Origin: Planococcus shixiaomingii
Lineage (GTDB): Bacteria; Bacillota; Bacilli; Bacillales_A; Planococcaceae
Direction: 5' to 3'
DNA: 64,000 nt
Assembly (NCBI RefSeq): GCF_030413615.1
Contig: NZ_CP129236.1
Span: forward strand, 542,001 to 606,000
In this document: positions 58,237-64,000 of the stretch, in pieces
Layout: every line of letters begins with the position of its first letter
Numbering within the stretch: the stretch's first letter is position 1
Translations under genes and position numbers: made by a program
The notes under the pieces: model-generated
Seen by the model: the letters and a program-made list of their open reading frames with translations, nothing else
The model's database searches: none
What the model was told of the DNA's origin: nothing

Positions 58237-59847
58237 TTATTCGTTAACTTTATAAGTGAAATAATCAAAATCAGCAGGCAAGTTTTGGCCCGATGTATCC
58301 TGGCATTGCATGCCGACGAATGCGCCGGTGAAGAAGCCGCCGCCTTGGATGTAGTCATCCGACAGTTTGTGCGAACCGAATTTAATCGGAATCAAGTTCC
58401 AATTGTCGCCATCGAATGAATACGAATATTGATAAACGTCCGCGTCGACGTCGACTTTCAAGTAGACATAGTCCACGCTTTCCGGAATTTCGATTTCATC
58501 TCCCTGAAGCGGCTGGTCGAACGCGAAATTGTCGCAAGTCATGATATCCAAAATGCGTCCTTTTTCTTCATGCCAAGTAATTTGGAGAGCCGTCCAGTTT
58601 TCCGTGTTGTAGTAATTGACGAGCCCCGCAGCTTGCTGGAACGTGTCCGGGTTGAAAGCGACTTTCGTCTCTGCAGTGAAGTGGAAGTGCTGCCAGCGTC
58701 TTGCGACATATGCTTGCGTAAATTTCGACGTCAGCGATTCCTTGCCGCGAATGCGCAAGTGGCCCGGGTTTTCTTTCAACGACACGATGTTTTCGCCTAA
58801 TGGAATGCGCAAGGTCTGGAAATGCGGGTTCAAGTTTTCGGCATCGAAATCGTCTTTTTCCGGGAAGTCAGGCTCCCACTGGACTTCTTCGATTGCCGGC
58901 CCTTCGATTTGGAGTGAAGGCTGGTTGCCGCCGACGACAAACGGCCAATCGTTTTTCCATTCCAGTCGCTGGATGGCAGTTTCACGGCCAAGCGGACAGA
59001 AACCGCGCGGATCCAGCAATGCCTGCCCAGCACGAGAAAGCGGACGCCCAGTCAAGTGGACGAGGAACCATTCGTTTGTATGCGTGTGGACGATGGAGGC
59101 GTGTCCCGCTTTTTGCAATGGAATTTGTGGTGAGAAAAACGATGTAATCAACGGGTTTTCCGGATGCACCTCGTACGGACCGTGCAGCTCTTTTGAGCGG
59201 GCGATGGTTGCCTGGTGGTCGTACTTGGTGCCGCCTTCGGCCGTCAGCAAGTAATAATAGTCGCCGATTTTGTAAAGGTGAGGCGCTTCCGTCAGCATAA
59301 TGTCAGTGCCTTTGAAAATGATTTCCGCTTTGCCGACAAGCTTTTGTTGTTCCACGCTGTATTCCTGCAGCGCGATGCCGTAAAAGTTGTGGTTGCCCAT
59401 GCGGTGGTCCCAGTTCATGTTGACCAAGTATTTTTTTCCTGATTCATCATGGAACAAGGAAGGATCGAAGCCGGAACTGTTCAAGTAAATCGGCTCAGAC
59501 CATTCACCATCGATCGTGTCGCATGTCACCAAGTAGTTATGGCAGTCTTTCCACTGGCCTTCAGTTACTTTCACATCGGTGAAAATCAGCCAGAACTGGC
59601 CGTCGCGGTAAGACAATGCTGGAGCCCAGACGCCGCCCGAGTTAGGATTGCCCATCATATTCAATTGGCTGAGGCGGTTAAGCGGACGGGACAGCAAGCG
59701 CCAGTTTTTCAAGTCTTTGGAATGATAGATGCCGACGCCAGGGAACCATTCAAATGTGGAAACGGCGATGTAATAATCTTCTCCTACACGGCAAATACTT
59801 GGGTCTGGATTAAAGCCTGGCAAAATCGGATTTTGGATAGTTGTCAA
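58237..59847 (-). CDS. xynB: Beta-xylosidase, glycoside hydrolase family 43
   Basis: An inverting exo-beta-xylosidase that releases xylose from xylo-oligosaccharides inside the cell (no signal peptide). The 536-residue protein has a five-bladed propeller with the catalytic triad at Asp15 (GFNPDPS), Asp128 (GFDPSLF) and Glu187 (LTEAPHLY), and a C-terminal beta-sandwich (about 325-536) as in XynB3-type enzymes. The TTG at 59847, 8 nt after AAAGGG, is chosen; the GTG at 59856 sits on the ribosome site. It lies downstream of xylR on the same strand with its own operator and cre site. Confidence 0.93.
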   Translation of the reverse strand: MTTIQNPILPGFNPDPSICRVGEDYYIAVSTFEWFPGVGIYHSKDLKNWRLLSRPLNRLSQLNMMGNPNSGGVWAPALSYRDGQFWLIFTDVKVTEGQWKDCHNYLVTCDTIDGEWSEPIYLNSSGFDPSLFHDESGKKYLVNMNWDHRMGNHNFYGIALQEYSVEQQKLVGKAEIIFKGTDIMLTEAPHLYKIGDYYYLLTAEGGTKYDHQATIARSKELHGPYEVHPENPLITSFFSPQIPLQKAGHASIVHTHTNEWFLVHLTGRPLSRAGQALLDPRGFCPLGRETAIQRLEWKNDWPFVVGGNQPSLQIEGPAIEEVQWEPDFPEKDDFDAENLNPHFQTLRIPLGENIVSLKENPGHLRIRGKESLTSKFTQAYVARRWQHFHFTAETKVAFNPDTFQQAAGLVNYYNTENWTALQITWHEEKGRILDIMTCDNFAFDQPLQGDEIEIPESVDYVYLKVDVDADVYQYSYSFDGDNWNLIPIKFGSHKLSDDYIQGGGFFTGAFVGMQCQDTSGQNLPADFDYFTYKVNE

Positions 59848-59891
59848 TTGAGTCACCCTTTATGAAAGATTTCCCTTTCCGCCAATCACTA

Positions 59892-59907
59892 ATGTAAGTG
59901 CTTTCAA
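59892..59907 (-). promoter_or_regulatory. cre-like site before xynB
   Basis: Minus strand TTGAAAGCACTTACAT fits the cre consensus WTGNNARCGNWWWCAW with one mismatch (A for the central G). It lies about 45 bp before the start codon. Confidence 0.6.
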
Positions 59908-60026
59908 AAAGACGGAAGATGAGAGAAGAAAGTAAAAAAACTGATGCTTGATCTTGCCAGAAAACTTTCTGGCAATAAAATCAAAAATCAGAAATTTTCA
60001 CAATGTTAATTTTGATAATACACTAC

Positions 60027-60051
60027 TTAGTTCGATAAGCAAACAAAGTTT
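60027..60051 (-). promoter_or_regulatory. Candidate XylR operator of xynB
   Basis: Minus strand AAACTTTGTTT, 9 bp, ACTAA. The same split sequence in the same orientation relative to transcription occurs before the ABC transporter at 61469-61493. It resembles the known Bacillus xyl operator half-sites (TTAGTTTGTT). A promoter TTGCTT-16 bp-TATTAT on the minus strand overlaps it. Upstream in the same gap lies a perfect inverted repeat TTGCCAGAAA/TTTCTGGCAA at 59954-59975. Confidence 0.65.
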
Positions 60052-60095
60052 GTGCAAACAGAAAATCTTTCATTTTTGGCAAAGGGAGGAAATAG

Positions 60096-61298
60096 TTACA
60101 CGAAAACTTTCGGCTGCATACGGACGCTTATAAAGTTTTCAATCGAGAAAGCTGTAACGCCGAGAGCCGCTGATAGCGTCGAGAGTTCTGAAAAACTGAT
60201 TTGCAGGTCGTTTTGCTGGAACCAAAGCGCTTGTTTGGCTACGCGTTTGTTCAGCGATTCTTCCAGCCACTCATTAGAAGAGGCCATGCGGTTGCCGATG
60301 ATCACTTGCTGCGGGTTAAATGTGTTGATGATGTTGTTGATGCCCACGCCTAATAAATCTCCGGCTTCTTTAAATAATTCGATTACCTCTTGATTGCCGT
60401 TTTCCGCAAGGGAGATCAGCGCAGCCAAATCCAATTCTTTTTTTGAAGGAAGAGGGAGGTTCAACTGGGCGGCTTTGGCGATCAACGCTTGTTCCGAGGC
60501 ATACAGTTCCCAACAGCCCTGGTTTCCGCATCGGCATACCGGACCATCTACTTGAATTGTCATATGGCCGAGTTCGCCAGAAAAACCGTTTGCGCCTTTA
60601 TATAAAGAACCGTTCAAAATAAGGCCGACGCCTATACCGATTCCGGCACTTACGTAAATGATGTTTTCGCTGTCCTTGCCTGCGCCGAACTGTTTCTCAC
60701 CGTAAGCGCCTGCATTTGCTTCGTTTTCGATAATGACCGGCAGCCCGTACTTGGTTTCAAGGGCTGTTTTCAAATTGATGTTTTTCCAGTTCAAGTTAGG
60801 GGCAAGCAAAATATTGCCGTTTGTGTCCACAATCCCCGGCACACCTACTCCGATGCCAATAATGCCGTGGGGGCTCGGCGGTGCCACAGAAGTCAGCAAA
60901 TCTATGACATCAAACAACTTCTTTTCAATTTCTTCATAAGTCCGTTCTTTGAAAGTCAATTCTTTCTTTTCAATGATGTTGCCGTCTAAGTCGGTTAAGA
61001 TGCCAAGCAAATAATCGACGCCGAGATCGATGCCGATTGAATGGCCGGCCGATTCGTTGAACAGCAGCATGACTGGCCGTCTGCCGCCGCTTGATACGCC
61101 AGGGCCCGATTCATAAATCAAGTGGTCGTCCATCAAATCTGCCACCAAAGAAGAAACGGTTCCTTTGTTGAGGCCGGTTTGGCTGGCGACTGCAGCTCTG
61201 GAAATAGGGGACTCGTTCTTGATCATTTCCATGACGATCGATTTGTTGCCTTCTTTGACGACGTGATGGTTCCACGTTCTGTTTTCTTTCATATTCAT
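60096..61298 (-). CDS. xylR: ROK-family xylose repressor (XylR-like)
   Basis: A 400-residue regulator with an N-terminal winged helix (GNKSIVMEMIKNESPISRAAVASQTGLNKGTVSSLVADLMDDHLI, about residues 17-60) and a C-terminal sugar-kinase-like ROK domain: GIDLGVDYLLGILTDLDG near 92, GELGHMTIQVDGPVCRCGNQGCWELYAS with the zinc-binding Cys triplet near 245-258. XylR binds xylose and leaves its operators. ATG 61298 lies 9 nt after AAAGGG. Its divergence from the ABC importer and its position before xynB fit control of both. Confidence 0.92.
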   Translation of the reverse strand: MNMKENRTWNHHVVKEGNKSIVMEMIKNESPISRAAVASQTGLNKGTVSSLVADLMDDHLIYESGPGVSSGGRRPVMLLFNESAGHSIGIDLGVDYLLGILTDLDGNIIEKKELTFKERTYEEIEKKLFDVIDLLTSVAPPSPHGIIGIGVGVPGIVDTNGNILLAPNLNWKNINLKTALETKYGLPVIIENEANAGAYGEKQFGAGKDSENIIYVSAGIGIGVGLILNGSLYKGANGFSGELGHMTIQVDGPVCRCGNQGCWELYASEQALIAKAAQLNLPLPSKKELDLAALISLAENGNQEVIELFKEAGDLLGVGINNIINTFNPQQVIIGNRMASSNEWLEESLNKRVAKQALWFQQNDLQISFSELSTLSAALGVTAFSIENFISVRMQPKVFV

Positions 61299-61468
61299 GT
61301 TGACCAGCCCTTTCTCTATTTTTTCTTCATTCTAGCAAATAAAACCAAAGCTTAATAATGACAGCTCAATTTCATACAGAACGATGGAAAAATTAACGGG
61401 TGGAAAGAAACCTTGCTTTCCTTCATTCCATTCTACAACATATTCTGTGTATAAATTATAACTTAAAA

Positions 61469-61528
61469 AAACTTTGTTTATCCACTAGACTAACAAAATT
61501 TAATTTGCTACAATGAAAACGCATACAA
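61469..61528 (+). promoter_or_regulatory. Promoter, XylR operator and cre of the xylo-oligosaccharide importer
   Basis: The operator AAACTTTGTTT-N9-ACTAA is at 61469-61493. A promoter -35 TAGACT (61486-61491) and extended -10 TGCTACAAT (61506-61514) lie 17 bp apart. The cre box ATGAAAACGCATACAA (61513-61528) matches the consensus at all positions and overlaps the -10. Substrate induction and glucose repression are thus both encoded. Confidence 0.75.
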
Positions 61529-61575
61529 CAATCAGAATATTGTTGTAACAATAGAACGCATTGGGGGAAAAGATG

Positions 61576-62874
61576 ATGATTAAGAAGAAAACGCTCACGG
61601 TTTTATTATCTGCGGTTGTTTCATCTTTCATGTTGGTTGGCTGTTCATCGGATTCAGGGGAGTCGTCGAGTGCAGGCGGGGAGAAAGAAATTCAGTTTAT
61701 GCATTTATGGCCTGAGGGAAGTTCGAAAAAGCATTATGACGTCGTGAACGACATCATCGCTGATTACGAAAAAGAACACGAAGGCATTAAAGTAGATTTG
61801 GAAGTATTGAGCAACGAACAATATAAAGATAAATTGCGTGTCTTATCAACATCTAAAGAATTGCCGGATGTCGGCTTGACTTGGTCTGCCGGATTCTTGG
61901 AGCCCTATGTAGGCGGCAACATGTTCGCCCCGTTAGATGACGTAATCGAATCGGACCTTAAAGATGCATTTGTTCCAGGAACTGCAGAAGCATACGCTAT
62001 TGAAGACAAAACATACGGCCTTCCATTGGAATTAAACATCGTCTCTCTTTACTACAACGAAAAAATGTTTAAAGACAACAACATTGAAGTGCCGACAACA
62101 TACGAAGAATTGATCGAAGCATCAAAATCATTCCGCGAAAAAGGCATTCAGCCAGTTGCTCTAGGAAACAGAGATTCTTGGACAGGGTCCATGTGGTATA
62201 TGTATTTAGCTGACCGCATCGGTGGTGCTGACACATTGAACAAAGCGATCGACCGTTCAGGAAGTTTTGAAGATCCTGCACTAGTTGAAGCAGCTAAAGA
62301 AGTGCAAACTCTTGTAGACAGCGGCGTATTCGTTGATGGATTTAACGGCCTTGCTGATGAAGAAGCGAAGAGCATGTTCATGAGCGAACAAGCGCCAATG
62401 TACTTGATCGCGACTTGGGATCTTCCAAACTTCACGACAAACGAAGATGTGCCGCAAGAATTCAGAGATTCAGTTAAATACATGAACTTCCCGACCGTAA
62501 AAGGCAACGGCGACTTGAACAGCTTTGTCGGTGGACCTGGTGTCGGCTTGTTCGTGGCTGAAGATTCAGATGTAAAAGAAGACGCAAAAGAATTTGCAGC
62601 TTACTTTGTTAAAGAGTGGGGCGAAAAAGCCGTTACTGAAGCTGGCGTAATCCCGGCAACAAAAGTGGATGCAGCATCATTGGAACTTCCACAAATGTAC
62701 AAAGATATCTTGGGCGAACTTAACAACGCCAGCAACATCACATTATTCGCTGACGTACAAATGAGCCCAGGCGTAGCACAAACTCATCTTGACTCGATCC
62801 AAGCACTTTTCGGAAAAGAAATGACGCCTGAAGACTTCGCGAAGAAGCACGAAGAAGCTCTTTCAAAGCAGTAA
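61576..62874 (+). CDS. ABC transporter substrate-binding lipoprotein (xylo-oligosaccharide)
   Basis: A 432-residue CUT1-type solute-binding lipoprotein: signal MIKKKTLTVLLSAVVSSFMLVGC with lipobox Cys23, then a Ser/Gly linker and the binding fold (IQFMHLWPEGSSKKHYDVVNDIIADYEKEHEGIKVDLEVLSNEQYKDKLRVLSTSKELPDVGLTW). Control by the xylR-type operator and the neighbouring beta-xylosidase imply xylo-oligosaccharides as substrate. Two ATGs (61573, 61576) follow GGGGG; the second has better spacing (8 nt). No ATPase gene is seen before the window ends. Confidence 0.88.
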   Translation: MIKKKTLTVLLSAVVSSFMLVGCSSDSGESSSAGGEKEIQFMHLWPEGSSKKHYDVVNDIIADYEKEHEGIKVDLEVLSNEQYKDKLRVLSTSKELPDVGLTWSAGFLEPYVGGNMFAPLDDVIESDLKDAFVPGTAEAYAIEDKTYGLPLELNIVSLYYNEKMFKDNNIEVPTTYEELIEASKSFREKGIQPVALGNRDSWTGSMWYMYLADRIGGADTLNKAIDRSGSFEDPALVEAAKEVQTLVDSGVFVDGFNGLADEEAKSMFMSEQAPMYLIATWDLPNFTTNEDVPQEFRDSVKYMNFPTVKGNGDLNSFVGGPGVGLFVAEDSDVKEDAKEFAAYFVKEWGEKAVTEAGVIPATKVDAASLELPQMYKDILGELNNASNITLFADVQMSPGVAQTHLDSIQALFGKEMTPEDFAKKHEEALSKQ

Positions 62875-62906
62875 AATAGCAATTGTGAAGCCAGATTAAA
62901 AAAGAG

Positions 62907-62938
62907 GGGGACGTCCTTAATGTGGACTGTCCTCTTCT
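62907..62938 (+). other. Stem-loop between binding protein and permease genes
   Basis: AAGAGG...GGACGTCC pairs with GGACTGTCCTCTT around a short loop; no U-run follows. It probably sets higher binding-protein than permease levels. Confidence 0.6.
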
Positions 62939-62966
62939 ACTTTATAAGGATATGGGGTGGAATGTA

Positions 62967-63845
62967 ATGAACAAAGTCATGTCGAATAAACTGTTTATCG
63001 CATTTTATATTGCGCCAGCCCTGTTGATGATCACCATTTTGATTTTCATCCCGCTGATTCTTTCCGGGTATTACGGATTGATGGACTGGGACGGCATTGG
63101 TGCTAAGACATTTATTGGGCTAGAAAACTATATTGCCGGAGTCCAGGACAAACTTTTTTGGAACAGTGCCTTGCATTCGTTTTTGCTGGCGATCTTCTCG
63201 ACATTGAGCTTAGCTGTTTACCTGCTTGTATCCTTTATTTTAGCTTCAAAAATTAAAGGATCTGATTTTCTCAGAAAGATTTACTTGATTCCCATGCTTT
63301 TGTCTTCAGTGGCAATCGCGCAGCTTTGGGTGAAAATGTACAATCCATCTAATGGGATGCTGAATGCGTTTCTAAAATTAATCGGAGTGGAAAATCCGCC
63401 TTCTTGGCTGGCAAATCCGGACATCGTGCTGTATGCGATCTTCATCCCGATCTTATGGCAATATGCAGGTTTCTACATTTTGATTTACTATGCAGCATTG
63501 AAAAACATTCCAGAATCGTTGATTGAGGCGGCGAGAATCGACGGTGCATCGGCTTCACAAATTGCGCTTCGCATCAAATTGCCGCTAATCAAAGAAGTGG
63601 TCAGCGTCACGATCGTCCTGGCGATTGTCGGATCGCTGAAATACTTCGATTTGATTTATGTAATGACTGCTGGCGGACCTAACGGAGCCAGTGAAGTTAT
63701 GGCATCTTATATGTACAAATTGGCGTTCTCAAGCTATAACTTTGGCTACGGAAGCGCGATTGGGTTCTTATTGTTGATCATCACATTGATCGTGACATTT
63801 ATCATCCGCAAAGTTACAGAGACTAAAGAGAGAATCGAATATTAA
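62967..63845 (+). CDS. ABC sugar transporter permease, MalF type
   Basis: A 292-residue membrane subunit with six hydrophobic segments (for example FIAFYIAPALLMITILIFIPLIL near the start) and the EAA loop LIEAARIDGASASQIALRIKLPLI near residue 195. ATG 62967, 6 nt after GGGGTGG, is chosen; the upstream frame runs through the stem-loop. It belongs to the xyl-controlled importer operon. Confidence 0.9.
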   Translation: MNKVMSNKLFIAFYIAPALLMITILIFIPLILSGYYGLMDWDGIGAKTFIGLENYIAGVQDKLFWNSALHSFLLAIFSTLSLAVYLLVSFILASKIKGSDFLRKIYLIPMLLSSVAIAQLWVKMYNPSNGMLNAFLKLIGVENPPSWLANPDIVLYAIFIPILWQYAGFYILIYYAALKNIPESLIEAARIDGASASQIALRIKLPLIKEVVSVTIVLAIVGSLKYFDLIYVMTAGGPNGASEVMASYMYKLAFSSYNFGYGSAIGFLLLIITLIVTFIIRKVTETKERIEY

Positions 63846-63860
63846 GAGGAGGTTTGTTTA

Positions 63861-64000
63861 ATGAAGCGCTTTGGTTATTTCTTTCTGTACCTGTCATTAA
63901 TTGCGGTAGCGTTATTCCAAATCCTTCCGCTTATTTGGCTGTTTTTCTTCTCGCTGAAAAGCAACGCGGAAATCTTTGCTGGATCGCCGTTCTCGCTGCC
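63861..64000 (+). CDS. ABC sugar transporter permease, MalG type, 5' part
   Basis: The frame begins MKRFGYFFLYLSLIAVALFQILPLIWLFFFSLKSNAEIF and runs off the window end. The first membrane segment followed by SLKSNAEIF is the usual MalG-type opening. ATG follows GAGGAGG, 15 bp after the previous permease. It is the second permease of the importer. Confidence 0.88.
   Translation, partial: MKRFGYFFLYLSLIAVALFQILPLIWLFFFSLKSNAEIFAGSPFSL

Noticed and set aside
58616-59254. 212-codon plus-strand frame inside the beta-xylosidase gene
   Set aside because: Antisense shadow; Ser/Trp/Cys-rich, with no ribosome site.
59954-59975. TTGCCAGAAA/TTTCTGGCAA hairpin as xylR terminator
   Set aside because: The stem is perfect but no T-run follows on the minus strand. 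It may be a regulatory site or weak attenuator, so it is mentioned only as part of the xynB leader.

Overview
The window reads as chromosome from a low-to-moderate GC Gram-positive of the Bacillales, most like Planococcus or a near relative (family Planococcaceae). Evidence: strong AGGAGG-type ribosome sites with many TTG/GTG starts, a perfect CIRCE element before groES-groEL, catabolite (cre) boxes, lipobox substrate-binding proteins, and the gene order rimI-tsaD-ABC-F-rex-CPBP protease-groES-groEL, which is the order of the ydi region of Bacillus subtilis. The genus is an inference from overall likeness.

Region 1 (1-7,440) is this conserved block. Between the convergent genes tsaD and the ABC-F gene lies a cluster of DnaA boxes.

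Region 2 (7,420-27,470) is a ~20-kb AT-rich integrative element inserted into the very 3' end of groEL. It is bounded by a 20-bp near-perfect repeat that preserves the groEL stop. From left to right it carries a tyrosine integrase, an XRE regulator with operator repeats, an excisionase-like HTH protein, a DUF927 helicase/primase-like protein, two unknown genes lying between two copies of a GTTACA-rich module, a complete type I restriction-modification system (hsdM-hsdS-hsdR), a giant KAP P-loop NTPase, a ribbon-helix-helix protein next to a hairpin-rich possible oriT, and an orphan VirB6-like conjugation protein plus a lipoprotein. No relaxase, coupling protein or VirB4 ATPase is present.

Region 3 (27,470-34,350) holds traces of an older insertion at the same place: an integrase scrap just after the original groEL terminator, and a ~70-bp decayed groEL copy 5 kb further right. 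Between them are a YdjM-type membrane protein, a GAF-GGDEF diguanylate cyclase, a DegV lipid-binding protein and a tRNA-dihydrouridine synthase. A secreted glycerophosphodiesterase and a small zinc-ribbon protein follow.

Region 4 (34,350-64,000) is mainly carbohydrate catabolism: (a) a GntR-controlled beta-glucoside PTS plus 6-phospho-beta-glucosidase; (b) a LysR regulator, GntP permease and hydroxyacid dehydrogenase; (c) GlpP-like antiterminator, HAD hydrolase and glycerophosphodiesterase; (d) an frl-type fructosamine operon (SIS deglycase, binding protein, two permeases, PfkB kinase, GntR regulator) behind a perfect palindromic operator; (e) a xylR-like ROK repressor, GH43 beta-xylosidase and ABC importer sharing a split operator and cre sites. 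Between these are an unusual YkuS-YtxH-metallo-beta-lactamase fusion, a CarD-like regulator, a MarR regulator, a DUF1456 protein and a 670-bp non-coding stretch with two tracts of a degenerate 21-bp repeat. Neither ABC importer has an ATPase gene here, suggesting a shared MsmX-type ATPase elsewhere.
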